From assembly GCA_946186575.1 (NCBI GenBank), contig CAMHNO010000007.1, positions 1 through 64,000 of the forward strand: a stretch of DNA of 64,000 nt. The letters are read 5' to 3'. The stretch comes from an uncultured Prevotellaceae bacterium. GTDB taxonomy: Bacteria > Bacteroidota > Bacteroidia > Bacteroidales > Muribaculaceae. The notes below the pieces were generated by a model. It had not been told where the DNA came from. It searched no databases and was given only the letters and a program-made list of their open reading frames with translations. A program made the position numbers and the translations under genes. The stretch's first letter is position 1. Each line of letters starts with the position of its first letter. Of this stretch, positions 17,094 through 26,674 are shown in pieces.

Positions 17094-19244
17094 TTATTTC
17101 TTGATTGTGGCGACGGTTTCGCCATCATTGACGTCGATGGTAATAGTTGCATGGGCAACATCTTCGTGCTTGAGAAGCAGCTCAGACATTGGGTCCTCGA
17201 TGTGAGTTTGGATGGCACGTTTCAGAGGTCGCGCTCCATACTGGATGTCGAACCCAGCTTCGGCCACAAATTGCTTTGCTTCATGAGTGACTACCAACTC
17301 GTGTCCAAGCTCGTGAACACGGTTGTATAAACCGTTAAGTTCAATATCAACAATCTTGAGGATATCGTCCTTGTTGAGGCTTGAGAAGGTGATTATGTCG
17401 TCAACTCGGTTGAGGAATTCGGGTGAGAAACTGCGGTTCAATGCCTTGCGAATCACTGAGTCGGAATGTTCTTTGGTGAGCTCTTGGGTGTTGAAACCCA
17501 CTCCAGCACCAAAGTCTTTGAGTTCACGAGTACCAATGTTAGAGGTCATAATAATAATTGTGTTCTTGAAGTCGACTTTTCGACCCAGACTGTCGGTCAG
17601 AGCACCCTCGTCGAGTACTTGCAAGAGCATGTTGAACACGTCGGGGTGAGCTTTCTCAACCTCGTCGAGCAACACCACCGAATAAGGGTGTCGGCGTACT
17701 TTCTCGGTGAGTTGACCACCCTCTTCATATCCTACATATCCCGGAGGTGCTCCCACCAGCCGTGACACATTGAACTTCTCCATATATTCGCTCATATCGA
17801 TGCGTATGAGAGAGTCGACAGAATCGAACAAGAATTCATTCAGCATCTTTGCAAGCAATGTTTTTCCCACCCCCGTGGGGCCAAGAAACATGAAAGAGCC
17901 AATAGGTCGATTGGGGTCTCTAAGTCCCAATCGGTTGCGTTTTATTGCTCTGGCTACCTTATCGATTGCCTCGTCTTGACCTATTATTTTTGATTTCAGT
18001 TCATCGCTCATGCCCATCAGTCTGAAGCCCTCGTTCCTGGCAATGCGCTGAACGGGCACACCAGTCATCATGGCAACGACTTGTGCAATGTGCTCCTCGT
18101 CGACGGTCTCTGGATTTTTGCTGATTTCGGCTTCCCATTCTTGTTTTAACCTCTCAAGATCTAACTTTAGTTTCTCTTGTCGGTCGCGATAGTTGGCTGC
18201 GCTCTCAAAGTTCTGGGCTTGAACGGCTTGGAGCTTGTTGGCCTGCGCTTCAGCAATTTGTTGTTCGAGTTTCTCGATTTCCTTGGGTGGAACAATTTTA
18301 GAAATTCGTACCCTTGAGCCTGCCTCATCTATGACATCAATGGCTTTATCGGGGAAGGCACGGTCGCTCAGGTATCGCTCAGATAGCATTACACTTGCTT
18401 TGATAGCATTAGGGGTATATCTCACACCATGATGTTTTTCGTAGACACCCTTGATGTTGTCGAGAATCTCTAATGTTTCCTCGGCGGTTGATGCGTCGAC
18501 GATTACCTTCTGGAATCGTCGCTCAAGTGCACCGTCTTTCTCGATGTTCTTGCGATATTCGTCGAGGGTAGTGGCACCGATGCATTGCACCTCTCCGCGG
18601 GCAAGTGCAGGTTTTAGAAGATTGGCCGCATCCATGGTGCCGCTGGCGTTTCCGGCTCCCACGATAGTGTGAATCTCATCGATAAACAGAATCACGTCGT
18701 CTCTCTTGCTCGCCTCATCGATAATGGCCTTTATGCGCTCCTCAAATTGGCCGCGATACTTTGTACCGGCCACCACCGATGCCATGTCGAGGGTTATAAT
18801 GCGCTTGTCCATGAGATTGTGTGGCACCTTGCGGTTGACGATGCGCTGAGCAAGTCCTTCAACGATTGCTGTTTTTCCCACGCCTGGCTCTCCTATTAGC
18901 ACAGGGTTATTCTTCTTGCGCCGGCTCAAGATTTGTGCAACTCGCTCAATCTCACGCTCGCGGCCCACTACAGGGTCAAGCTCGCCAGCAGTGGCCTGGC
19001 GAGTAACATCTTTTCCGTATTTATTGATAGTGGGTGTCGCGGTGTCATTTTTTGTGACATTTCGTCGCTGAGTGTGCTGTTCTGTGCTACTCCTTGACTG
19101 CATTCCTGAGTCGTAGGAGTCGTCTTCCTCGTCATCTTCCTCGTCGCTTGTGAAGTCAACGCCATCAACCACTGTCGATGGCATATAATCAATTATGTTG
19201 TCGAGTTGTTTGTTATCTAGTATTTTTATTTCGTTATAGCTCAT
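17094..19244 (-). CDS. clpC: ClpC-type AAA+ unfoldase lacking the N domain
   Basis: Hexameric ATPase that unfolds proteins and feeds them to ClpP. The 716-residue protein has two AAA+ modules: Walker A GEPGVGKT (119-126) in the first and [12 protein letters not shown] in the second. A UVR-type middle segment ([18 protein letters not shown]) lies between them, and a VGF loop ([10 protein letters not shown]) in the second matches the ClpP-docking motif. Usual ClpC proteins have about 140 residues of paired Clp-N repeats first. Here there are only about 25 residues before the acidic linker ([13 protein letters not shown], 30-42) and no upstream frame restores them. Adaptor and substrate choice must therefore differ from classical ClpC. 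Transcribed alone. Confidence 0.92.
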   Translation of the reverse strand: MSYNEIKILDNKQLDNIIDYMPSTVVDGVDFTSDEEDDEEDDSYDSGMQSRSSTEQHTQRRNVTKNDTATPTINKYGKDVTRQATAGELDPVVGREREIERVAQILSRRKKNNPVLIGEPGVGKTAIVEGLAQRIVNRKVPHNLMDKRIITLDMASVVAGTKYRGQFEERIKAIIDEASKRDDVILFIDEIHTIVGAGNASGTMDAANLLKPALARGEVQCIGATTLDEYRKNIEKDGALERRFQKVIVDASTAEETLEILDNIKGVYEKHHGVRYTPNAIKASVMLSERYLSDRAFPDKAIDVIDEAGSRVRISKIVPPKEIEKLEQQIAEAQANKLQAVQAQNFESAANYRDRQEKLKLDLERLKQEWEAEISKNPETVDEEHIAQVVAMMTGVPVQRIARNEGFRLMGMSDELKSKIIGQDEAIDKVARAIKRNRLGLRDPNRPIGSFMFLGPTGVGKTLLAKMLNEFLFDSVDSLIRIDMSEYMEKFNVSRLVGAPPGYVGYEEGGQLTEKVRRHPYSVVLLDEVEKAHPDVFNMLLQVLDEGALTDSLGRKVDFKNTIIIMTSNIGTRELKDFGAGVGFNTQELTKEHSDSVIRKALNRSFSPEFLNRVDDIITFSSLNKDDILKIVDIELNGLYNRVHELGHELVVTHEAKQFVAEAGFDIQYGARPLKRAIQTHIEDPMSELLLKHEDVAHATITIDVNDGETVATIKK

Positions 19245-19431
19245 AAATGTTAAAGATAAGGCACAACTTGCATGTGCCAGTTAATATTTTAACAAATTAA
19301 TTGCAATATTCATGCCATCTTTTGATGATGTTTTGCTTTATAGATATTATCAGCTTCTGTTATTGCTTATAATATGCAGGAGTCATTAAGAATATTTAGT
19401 GTGAATAGATGTTTGAAAACTGATGAAAATT

Positions 19432-20688
19432 CTACTCAAATCGCATGGTCGATGTGGGTTTGATCGACGAAACTATGTGAGATGGCCCCACGAGTGTTAT
19501 ATAAGAAATTATTATTATGCCCACATTCAGTAGCACAAGTGCCGGAATGTTAATGTTGATAGGCACATAGTTCATGTAGTAAGCGTCGGGGTCAAGTTTG
19601 ACAATGTGAAAGTATTTCTGTGCAAGTGCCAACCCAATTCCGGCTGCATTGCCTATAACGATTGACTTGAAAATGAGTTTCTGAGTCAAGTAGATAAAGA
19701 TATTCCTGATAGATGAATTGCTTGCGCCCAATGCCTTTAATAGTCCTATCATCTTAATGCGTTCGAGCACAATCATCAGCAATGCCGATACAAGAGTGAA
19801 CGAAGAAACAATAACCATCAAGACAAGTATTATCACAACATTCATGTCGAGCATTCCTAACCAAGTGAAGAAAGAGATGTTGTTTTGTCGGGTGTTGGTT
19901 ACATTATATACAGTAGAAGTCTTCTCATTACCGACGGAGTAGGTTCCCAGAGCTCCATAGAGCTGGTAAGAGAAGCGTTCGACATGATTGACGTCGTCGA
20001 TGTTTACGCCCACATAATTGCCCATGTGTGGCTGCCAGTTGTTCACGCTTTGTAGCAAGGCGATGTTTCCCACAATGTAACTTTTGTCGAAGGTGTCGAA
20101 ATCGGTGTTGAATATCCCCACTATCTTGCAATTCCTGACTTTCACTTTTTCGTCGATAAAATAAGTGAAGATTTTGTTGTTCACATCAAGGTGCAGTTGA
20201 TTGGCAATAGCTTGTGAGATTATGATTTCTTGAGTGTTGTCGCTATTGGTAATATTAGGGACGCGTCCTTTGACTAAGTGGGATTTAAGAAAAGAGAAGT
20301 CGAAGTTCTTGTCAACGCCTTTGAACTGCAGACCTTTAAAGTCTTCGTCGGTTTTTAAAATAACGGGTTTGTCACCAATAAGTGAGACATTCTTTATGTG
20401 AGACTTTAATGTTGGTTCTTTTTTTAGTGCAACTTCAACCTCCCTGGCATCAACAACAGAGTAGTTGTCGTCAATTCCTATAGCAGCATTCATGATTTTA
20501 AGATGAGAGTCAAGGCTGTTGATCTTGCTTGTGATTTCTTGCTTAAAGCCGAGTACTATAAAAATTGAAAGAATCATAATTAATATAGCCAGAACTATTC
20601 CCACAAGAGCCACGTTCAGGCTGGGGGAGTGGCGCTTTGTGTCTTGCCTCAACTTTAACCTTGATGCTATGAAGAATTCAAATCTCAT
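19432..20688 (-). CDS. LolC/LolE-type ABC permease (FtsX-like)
   Basis: Inner-membrane permease of the lipoprotein-releasing family, which extracts lipoproteins for transfer to the outer membrane. The 418-residue protein has an N-terminal transmembrane helix (VALVGIVLAILIMILSIFIVLGF, in parts, about 26-48) and a large periplasmic MacB-like domain. Three C-terminal helices contain the FtsX-family stretch ERIKMIGLLKALGASNSSIRNIF (in parts, about 308-330). No LolD ATPase is adjacent. A single LolC/E-like gene is common in Bacteroidetes. It lies 187 bp upstream of clpC and diverges from the Yip1 gene. Confidence 0.85.
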   Translation of the reverse strand: MRFEFFIASRLKLRQDTKRHSPSLNVALVGIVLAILIMILSIFIVLGFKQEITSKINSLDSHLKIMNAAIGIDDNYSVVDAREVEVALKKEPTLKSHIKNVSLIGDKPVILKTDEDFKGLQFKGVDKNFDFSFLKSHLVKGRVPNITNSDNTQEIIISQAIANQLHLDVNNKIFTYFIDEKVKVRNCKIVGIFNTDFDTFDKSYIVGNIALLQSVNNWQPHMGNYVGVNIDDVNHVERFSYQLYGALGTYSVGNEKTSTVYNVTNTRQNNISFFTWLGMLDMNVVIILVLMVIVSSFTLVSALLMIVLERIKMIGLLKALGASNSSIRNIFIYLTQKLIFKSIVIGNAAGIGLALAQKYFHIVKLDPDAYYMNYVPININIPALVLLNVGIIIISYITLVGPSHIVSSIKPTSTMRFE

Positions 20689-20718
20689 CTGCTTAGGGAT
20701 TCACTTGTAAAGAATGTG

Positions 20719-20726
20719 CAAAAATA
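20719..20726 (-). promoter_or_regulatory. -7 box of the LolC/E-type permease gene
   Basis: TATTTTTG on the minus strand, 30 bp before the ATG. No -33 element is recognised. Confidence 0.4.
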
Positions 20727-20753
20727 GTCATTTTTTTCTCTTCTTGGGCAGTT

Positions 20754-20788
20754 TTTGTTTTATTTTATGGTTCAAAGTATTAATTTTG
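20754..20788 (+). promoter_or_regulatory. Promoter of the Yip1-smpB pair
   Basis: TTTG (20754-20757) and a perfect -7 TAATTTTG (20781-20788), with a spacer of 23 bases that is slightly long. It lies 25 bp before the ATG at 20814. Confidence 0.45.
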
Positions 20789-20813
20789 CACGATAAAATT
20801 AAAAGCTAAATCA

Positions 20814-21359
20814 ATGTTGAGAAAAATCTTAGTAGTTATAATATCGCCCAAGGTGGGGTGGCAAATAATAGATGACAGCAGCAATTCCACTCAACGTGTG
20901 CTGTCGAGCCTTTTTTTTCCGGTTCTTGCCATTCTTGCTGTTTCATGCTTTGTTCCAATGATTTATGATAGCACATCGCACACGCTCTCATCGTCGTTGA
21001 TGAATGCTATTGTGTCTTTCTCAAAGTTCATGATAACCTATTTCCTGTGCAGTTATCTGCTGTCAGGGTTCTATCCTCAGTTCAACCGCAGTCAAGTGTC
21101 TCAGTCAAAGCTCAACAACTACATTATTTATAATCTCACTTTCCTTATCATTCTCTCGGTATTGATGAATTTACTTAATGCTGAGTTCTCCCCATTGTAT
21201 TTCCTTTTCCTTTATATGCCCTATATGGCCTATAAGGGAGTTGACTTCTTGTGCATCAAGAGTGGGCGTAATCTCAAGTTTGTGGTGATAGCATCATTGC
21301 TTATGTTGTCATTACCTTTCGTGATAGGCTGGATTTTAAATACAATTATTAATCGCTGA
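20814..21359 (+). CDS. Yip1-family membrane protein
   Basis: The 181-residue integral membrane protein opens with a ILVVIISPKVGWQIIDDSS segment (in parts, about 4-24), typical of Yip1-domain proteins. Five hydrophobic helices follow. The family is widespread, but its bacterial function is unknown. It ends 25 bp before smpB in the same direction, and the two are probably co-transcribed. Confidence 0.75.
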   Translation: MLRKILVVIISPKVGWQIIDDSSNSTQRVLSSLFFPVLAILAVSCFVPMIYDSTSHTLSSSLMNAIVSFSKFMITYFLCSYLLSGFYPQFNRSQVSQSKLNNYIIYNLTFLIILSVLMNLLNAEFSPLYFLFLYMPYMAYKGVDFLCIKSGRNLKFVVIASLLMLSLPFVIGWILNTIINR

Positions 21360-21384
21360 TAATCAGTAATAAGAAGCTCTTTTT

Positions 21385-21837
21385 ATGGCAAGTAATAACA
21401 TTAACATAAAAAATCGTCGGGCAACTTTTGATTATGAAATTATCGAAAGTTTCACTGCAGGAATAGTGTTGACAGGGACAGAGATAAAGTCGATAAGACA
21501 GGGGAAAGCGGGCCTGACCGATACCTATTGCATGGTTGAGAACAACGAGCTTTGGATGAAAGGTATGTATATCGCTGAGTATTCTTATGGCTCCTACAAC
21601 AACCATGCGACTCATCGCGATAGAAAATTGCTTCTTAATCGCAAAGAGATAAATAAAATAGGTAAAGCGTGCCAGCAGCCTGGCTATTCGATAATACCAT
21701 TGCGCATTTTTATTAATGAGCGTGGTCTCGCCAAGGTTGTAATAGCAATTGCTCGTGGAAAGAAGCAATACGACAAGCGTCAGTCAATAAAGGAACGTGA
21801 AGACAAACGTGCAATGGACCGCATGTTCAAGAGATAG
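21385..21837 (+). CDS. smpB: SsrA-binding protein SmpB
   Basis: Partner of tmRNA in trans-translation, which rescues stalled ribosomes. The 150-residue protein has the N-terminal [32 protein letters not shown] signature (in parts, about 6-37) and the central [11 protein letters not shown]. The basic tail [21 protein letters not shown] (about 126-146) becomes helical in the mRNA channel. Full length. The tmRNA gene is not in the window. Confidence 0.96.
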   Translation: MASNNINIKNRRATFDYEIIESFTAGIVLTGTEIKSIRQGKAGLTDTYCMVENNELWMKGMYIAEYSYGSYNNHATHRDRKLLLNRKEINKIGKACQQPGYSIIPLRIFINERGLAKVVIAIARGKKQYDKRQSIKEREDKRAMDRMFKR

Positions 21838-21852
21838 GGGAGTGGTTGGTGG

Positions 21853-22698
21853 TTAGAATACCGCATTCATCGAGAGCATTATGGCATGATGAGTGGGGCT
21901 ATATACAGGAATAGCAGTTACTATTGCCGCTTGTGGTGATTGCTGGTTTATTTTGAATAACTTACGCTCAAGTGGAAGCAACCAGAAACCAATTCTTGCA
22001 CTTAAAATGCCGATGCCAGCTCCCATTAGAACATCGTTAAACCAGTGGCGGTTGTTGTACAATCGCAAAAATGCTACTCCAGTTGCGATTGTGTAACCAG
22101 CTATTCCATAGAGCGTTCCGTATTCTTCTCTCAACAATTCCGCTCCAGTAAAGGCCATTGCAACATGACCGCTTGGCAGGGAGTGATTGTCACTCATGTC
22201 GGGACGTTGCTCATGAATGATGAATTTTGTGCCGTAGCCCATAGCGAGCATTGCTGCGTGAGCTGTTGCCGAGACTAATAAACGCTCTTTGAAACTGTGG
22301 CGTGATTTTATGCCAAGGCTTCCCATTAACAGATGTGCTGCCGATGGCACAAATCGTAAATAATCATCGGCCTTGAACTGCTTGTTGTGACTCAAGTCGG
22401 TCATGGCCTCGTTTACCGATTTGTTTAGATTGTTGTCATGGTCTATTGCGCCTATTGCGCCAGCGAGGATTAATGCTCCTGGAAGAATGAGGCGCTTGGC
22501 ATTGAATTTTGTTGAAGCACTATCTTGAAAATTTGAAATATTGTTTTCTGGAGAGGTTAATTTGTCGTCTTTATTTATTGTTTGGCTATTGTCAGTTAAT
22601 AATGTGTCGGCCATGTTTTGGGAGTGGACACAATTATAAAATGGTGCTAAACAAATCAGCAGAATTGATATCAAGATGTTTTTATTCGTCACTCTCAT
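21853..22698 (-). CDS. PAP2-family phosphatase
   Basis: Membrane-associated acid phosphatase of the lipid-phosphate or undecaprenyl-pyrophosphatase type. The 281-residue protein has an N-terminal signal or anchor and the three PAP2 motifs: KFIIHEQRP (KX6RP), LPSGH, and RLYNNRHWFND (RX5HX3D). A run of polar residues (about 30-65) separates the export signal from the catalytic domain. Its stop codon faces smpB 15 bp away. Substrates could be lipid A, undecaprenyl pyrophosphate or phosphatidic acid. Confidence 0.88.
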   Translation of the reverse strand: MRVTNKNILISILLICLAPFYNCVHSQNMADTLLTDNSQTINKDDKLTSPENNISNFQDSASTKFNAKRLILPGALILAGAIGAIDHDNNLNKSVNEAMTDLSHNKQFKADDYLRFVPSAAHLLMGSLGIKSRHSFKERLLVSATAHAAMLAMGYGTKFIIHEQRPDMSDNHSLPSGHVAMAFTGAELLREEYGTLYGIAGYTIATGVAFLRLYNNRHWFNDVLMGAGIGILSARIGFWLLPLERKLFKINQQSPQAAIVTAIPVYSPTHHAIMLSMNAVF

Positions 22699-22749
22699 GA
22701 TTTAGATAATCTCTAATGAGCTTTTTATGAATTTACTTGTTTGACATTG

Positions 22750-22757
22750 CAAAAATA
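22750..22757 (-). promoter_or_regulatory. -7 box of the PAP2 gene
   Basis: TATTTTTG on the minus strand, about 50 bp before the ATG. No convincing -33 element. Confidence 0.4.
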
Positions 22758-22928
22758 TACTTTTATTACTACTTAAAAAAATTATAAACATATTAATTTG
22801 TTGTTTACCATTTGTTATATAATCAGTATTATGTTAAGTTTGAGTTTGGAATCAGTGATAATAGCTGAATGAGAATTCCCCTACTTCTATTTTCAGTAAA
22901 AAAATTCAGTCATCGAGTTTTTTATTTG

Positions 22929-22936
22929 TAACTTTG
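22929..22936 (+). promoter_or_regulatory. -7 box of the DAHP synthase gene
   Basis: TAACTTTG, a perfect -7 match 20 bp before the ATG at 22957, which implies a short 5' leader. The -33 position is not conserved. Confidence 0.5.
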
Positions 22937-22956
22937 CACTCAAAATAAATTAAACA

Positions 22957-24042
22957 ATGTCATCACTATTATTATCAGGTATTTCATCGCTCCAAGAATT
23001 GGGTTCGCCAGTTATCGTGTCTGGTCCTTGTAGTGCTGAGTCAAGAGCTCAAGTTCTGACTACAGCCAAGCAGCTTAAGGATGCTGGCATTAAGATTTTC
23101 AGGGCTGGATTATGGAAGCCACGCACCTTCCCTGGATCTTTTCAAGGAGTTGGTGAAGCCGGCCTTGAATGGCTTGCTGAGGTTAAGCGAGAGACCGACA
23201 TGCTTATAGCAACCGAGGTTGCAACACCGGTGCATGTGCAGTTGGCGCTTGAGGCTGGAGTCGATATCTTGTGGATTGGAGCACGCACAGTTGCCAATCC
23301 TTTTGCAGTTCAAGAGATTGCCACTATCCTCGAAGGTCACACAGGTGTCTGTGTTATGGTTAAGAATCCAGTCAACCCCGACATCGATCTATGGATTGGC
23401 GCACTTCAGCGATTGTATAACAGTGGCGTGAGAAGACTTGCAGCAATTCATCGTGGCTTCAGCACTTACGGAAGATATATTTATCGGAACTCGCCACAGT
23501 GGAATATTCCTATTGAACTTCACAGGCAGATTCCTCACCTGCCCTTGTTGTGCGACCCGTCGCACATAGGGGGCAAGAGAGAGTTCATCCCCACCCTATC
23601 GCAGTGGGCGCTGGACATGGGTTTCAACGGCCTTTTCATAGAGTCGCACTGCAACCCTAATGAGGCCCTGAGCGACAAAGAACAACAAGTTACTCCAGAA
23701 GTACTAAAAAAAATTCTTAACAAATTGATAATCAGAGATAAATCTCAGACGTCGACAGAACTCCATTTATTGCGTGAACGCATTAATCAGTGTGATGCTG
23801 ACTTGCTTGAAGTATTGTCGCGGCGCATGAGTGTTAGTCGTGAGATTGGTGTCTTTAAGAAAGAGCATCATCTTCAAGTTGTTCAGACGAGCCGTTATGA
23901 CACAATTTTGAAATCGATGATAAGTCAGGCATCAAAACTTGACATGAGTGAAGACTTTATCAAAAAAATAATGAGTGCCGTGCATGAAGAATCAGTTAGG
24001 CAGCAAATTCACATATTGAATAATGGCGAGAACTCGAAATAA
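22957..24042 (+). CDS. Bifunctional DAHP synthase / chorismate mutase
   Basis: Makes 3-deoxy-D-arabino-heptulosonate 7-phosphate from PEP and erythrose 4-phosphate, and converts chorismate to prephenate. It therefore covers the first step and a branch step of aromatic amino acid synthesis. The 361-residue protein has a class I beta DAHP synthase domain (about 1-260) with GPCSAESRAQV, AGLWKPRTFPGSFQG, VKNPVNPD and LCDPSHIGG. A type II chorismate mutase helix bundle follows (about 268-355; LRERINQCDADLLEVLSRRM). The fusion is known in Bacteroidetes and lets the mutase domain transmit feedback inhibition. Confidence 0.95.
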   Translation: MSSLLLSGISSLQELGSPVIVSGPCSAESRAQVLTTAKQLKDAGIKIFRAGLWKPRTFPGSFQGVGEAGLEWLAEVKRETDMLIATEVATPVHVQLALEAGVDILWIGARTVANPFAVQEIATILEGHTGVCVMVKNPVNPDIDLWIGALQRLYNSGVRRLAAIHRGFSTYGRYIYRNSPQWNIPIELHRQIPHLPLLCDPSHIGGKREFIPTLSQWALDMGFNGLFIESHCNPNEALSDKEQQVTPEVLKKILNKLIIRDKSQTSTELHLLRERINQCDADLLEVLSRRMSVSREIGVFKKEHHLQVVQTSRYDTILKSMISQASKLDMSEDFIKKIMSAVHEESVRQQIHILNNGENSK

Positions 24043-24136
24043 ATGTTTCATTATCACATAGATGTTCTTTTTGAGAGCATTATTGCTCTGCAATGGTACA
24101 TTTATCTTATTTTTAAGTAAATTTTATCGTATAAAC

Positions 24137-24167
24137 TTTGCTGTGTCGCCGTTTTTTCGCAACTTTG
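24137..24167 (+). promoter_or_regulatory. Promoter of the lpxD-lpxC/fabZ-lpxA operon
   Basis: -33 TTTG (24137-24140), a 19-base spacer and -7 CAACTTTG (24160-24167, one mismatch). The predicted start near 24174 lies after all upstream in-frame ATGs, which settles the lpxD start at 24200. Confidence 0.6.
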
Positions 24168-24199
24168 CAAGTTATTTTTTATCAGGAAACTATCGATAC

Positions 24200-25246
24200 A
24201 TGAATTTTAAATTATCTATTGAGCAGCTTGCCTCACTTGTTAATGGTGTTATAGTAGGCGATTCAAGCGCTATTATTACTGGCTATTCAAAGATTGAAGA
24301 AGCCACGCCAGGAAGTCTGACGTTTCTTGCGAATCCTAAATATACTCACTATATTTATTCGACCAAGGCCACCGCTGTGCTTGTGAGAAAAGACTTTGAG
24401 CCAGAAAAAGAGATTAATACTAATCTCATTAAAGTGGATGACCCCTATGAAACCATAGCTCGACTTCTTAACATCGCTAATAGTCAGATGCCAGCAAAGC
24501 AAGGTGTAGAATCACCATCTTTCATTGCACCTGAAGTTGAAGTGCCTCAAGATTGCTATGTGGGGGCGTTTGCCTATGTTGGTAAGAATGTCAAGATTGG
24601 CAAGAATGTAAAGATTTATCCACAAGTTTATGTTGGTGACAATGTGACACTGGGCGACAATGTCGTTCTGTATCCAGGAGTGAAAATCTATCATGGCTGC
24701 AAGATTGGCAATAACTGTATCATTCAGGGTGGCGCTGTTATAGGTGCCGACGGATTTGGCTTTGCACCCAAGAAAGATGGCACTTATGAGAAAATAGCTC
24801 AAATAGGAATTGTCATACTCGAAGACGATGTGGAAATAGGCGCTAACACTACTATCGACCGCGCAACTATGGGAGCTACTATTATCAAGAAAGGTGTTAA
24901 ACTTGATAATCTTATTCAAATTGCACACAATGTGGAGGTGGGTGAGAACACTGTGATGGCTGCACAAGTGGGTGTGGCTGGCTCAACAAAGATTGGAAAA
25001 CATAATATGGTGGGAGGCCAGGTTGGTTTTGCCGGTCACATAACAGTTGGCGACAATAATGGCTTTGGTGCTCAATCGGGAATCCCTGGCAATATAGGTG
25101 ACAACCAGCGCCTGTTAGGTAGTCCGCCCATGAATGTCCTGGATGCTGCTCGACTTTATGTCTATCAAAAGCGTCTGCCGCAGATGAGCGACGACATCAA
25201 GGCCCTGAAGTCAGCTATAGATGAAATCAAGAAGACAAATAACTGA
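24200..25246 (+). CDS. lpxD: UDP-3-O-acylglucosamine N-acyltransferase
   Basis: Third enzyme of lipid A synthesis: N-acylates UDP-3-O-acylglucosamine. The 348-residue protein begins [16 protein letters not shown]. It has the uridine-binding N-domain ([10 protein letters not shown]) and a left-handed beta-helix of hexapeptide repeats (about 100-300). [14 protein letters not shown] and the catalytic-histidine region [11 protein letters not shown] follow, then a C-terminal helix. The open frame runs 46 codons further upstream, but that stretch includes the promoter and reads like non-coding sequence. It leads the lipid A operon and is 12 bp from lpxC/fabZ. Confidence 0.95.
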   Translation: MNFKLSIEQLASLVNGVIVGDSSAIITGYSKIEEATPGSLTFLANPKYTHYIYSTKATAVLVRKDFEPEKEINTNLIKVDDPYETIARLLNIANSQMPAKQGVESPSFIAPEVEVPQDCYVGAFAYVGKNVKIGKNVKIYPQVYVGDNVTLGDNVVLYPGVKIYHGCKIGNNCIIQGGAVIGADGFGFAPKKDGTYEKIAQIGIVILEDDVEIGANTTIDRATMGATIIKKGVKLDNLIQIAHNVEVGENTVMAAQVGVAGSTKIGKHNMVGGQVGFAGHITVGDNNGFGAQSGIPGNIGDNQRLLGSPPMNVLDAARLYVYQKRLPQMSDDIKALKSAIDEIKKTNN

Positions 25247-25258
25247 AGATAGTTATAT

Positions 25259-26650
25259 ATGAAACAACGTACTTTAAAGAAAGAGTTTAGTGTGTCAGGT
25301 AAAGGCTTGCACACCGGTTTGCAGGTAGAGGCAGTCTTTAACCCTGCTCCCGAAAACACAGGCTATGTTTTTAAAAGAACAGATGTGGAAGGTTCTCCTC
25401 TAATCGAGGCTGTTGCCGAAAATGTTGTTGCAAGCAATAGAGGTACAGTAATTGCCTGTAAGAGTCAGAAAGAAATCACTGTGGGAACCATCGAGCATGC
25501 TATGGCAGCACTTTACGCTGCTGGCATCGATAATTGCATAATTGAGCTTAATGCACCCGAGCTTCCCATTCTTGACGGCAGTGCTATTGTTTATAGTGAG
25601 AATATCGAAGCCGTTGGCATTGAGGAACAGTCGGCCGACAAGGAATTTTATGTCGTGAAACAACGCATTAAGGTTGTTGATGAGAACTCAGGCTCATCGC
25701 TTATCGTTCTCCCCGACGACGATTTCTCAATCGACACAATGATTGAGTTTGACTCGCCTGTTTTGCCTAATCAGTTTGCGTCGTTGAACTCGATGAGCGA
25801 TTTCAAGGACCAGATTTCTGGGAGCAGAACTTTTGTATTTGTCAGAGAAATCATGCCTCTTGTTCAGAACAATCTTATCAAGGGCGGTGACCTTGACAAT
25901 GCTATCGTTATCTATGATAAAGAGATGACACAAGACGAGCTCGACAAGATTGCCGATGTGGCAGGTGTGCCTCACACATCGCCCGACAAGCTGGGTTATC
26001 TTAACCACAAGCCCCTCACCCACCCCAACGAACCCGCTCGTCACAAGCTGCTTGATGTGATTGGCGACTTGGCGTTGATAGGGCGTCCGCTCAAGGGACG
26101 TATTGTTGCAACTCGTCCAGGCCACACGATAAACACCAAGCTTGCCAACCAAATTCGTAAGGAACTAAGATATCAAACTGTTCAAGCCCCAGTCTATAAT
26201 CCCAATATGCCACCCGTGATGGACATCAATCAGATCAGGCATCTGCTGCCTCATCGATATCCTATGCAACTGGTCGACAAGGTCATTGAGGTTGGCGACA
26301 GTTATATTGTGGGAGTAAAAAATGTTACAAGCAATGAGCCATTCTTTCAGGGACATTTCCCTGAAGAACCTGTAATGCCCGGAGTGCTTCAGATAGAGGC
26401 AATGGCTCAGGTGGGAGGTCTGCTCGTTCTCAGTGGAGTGGACGAGCCAGAACGCTATTCCACCTATTTCATGAAAATCGATAACGTAAAGTTCCGACAG
26501 AAGGTGGTCCCAGGCGATACACTGATCTTCCACATTTCATTCATGACGCCATTGAGAAGAGGATGTGCCGTGATGAAGGGTTATGCATTTGTGGGCGAGA
26601 AGATAGTGAGTGAAGTAGAATTCATGGCACAGATAATAAAAAATAAATAG
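25259..26650 (+). CDS. lpxC/fabZ: LpxC-FabZ fusion: UDP-3-O-acyl-GlcNAc deacetylase / hydroxyacyl-ACP dehydratase
   Basis: The N-terminal half (about 1-300) is the zinc-dependent deacetylase that commits to lipid A synthesis. Its metal ligands are in TVGTIEHAMAAL and in HPNEPARHKLLDVIGDLAL. The C-terminal half (about 318-463) is a FabZ hot-dog dehydratase with LLPHRYPMQLVDKV and the catalytic segment GHFPEEPVMPGVLQIEAMAQ. The fusion is characteristic of Bacteroidetes and ties the lipid A and fatty acid branches together. It sits between lpxD and lpxA. Confidence 0.96.
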   Translation: MKQRTLKKEFSVSGKGLHTGLQVEAVFNPAPENTGYVFKRTDVEGSPLIEAVAENVVASNRGTVIACKSQKEITVGTIEHAMAALYAAGIDNCIIELNAPELPILDGSAIVYSENIEAVGIEEQSADKEFYVVKQRIKVVDENSGSSLIVLPDDDFSIDTMIEFDSPVLPNQFASLNSMSDFKDQISGSRTFVFVREIMPLVQNNLIKGGDLDNAIVIYDKEMTQDELDKIADVAGVPHTSPDKLGYLNHKPLTHPNEPARHKLLDVIGDLALIGRPLKGRIVATRPGHTINTKLANQIRKELRYQTVQAPVYNPNMPPVMDINQIRHLLPHRYPMQLVDKVIEVGDSYIVGVKNVTSNEPFFQGHFPEEPVMPGVLQIEAMAQVGGLLVLSGVDEPERYSTYFMKIDNVKFRQKVVPGDTLIFHISFMTPLRRGCAVMKGYAFVGEKIVSEVEFMAQIIKNK

Positions 26651-26674
26651 TAAAAAATAAGAACTAAGAAAGAT

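Noticed and set aside
16817..17218. 133-codon minus-strand frame over the clpC terminator
   Set aside because: It crosses the MITE-like element, the terminator and the antisense-frame end of clpC, and its residue make-up is not protein-like.
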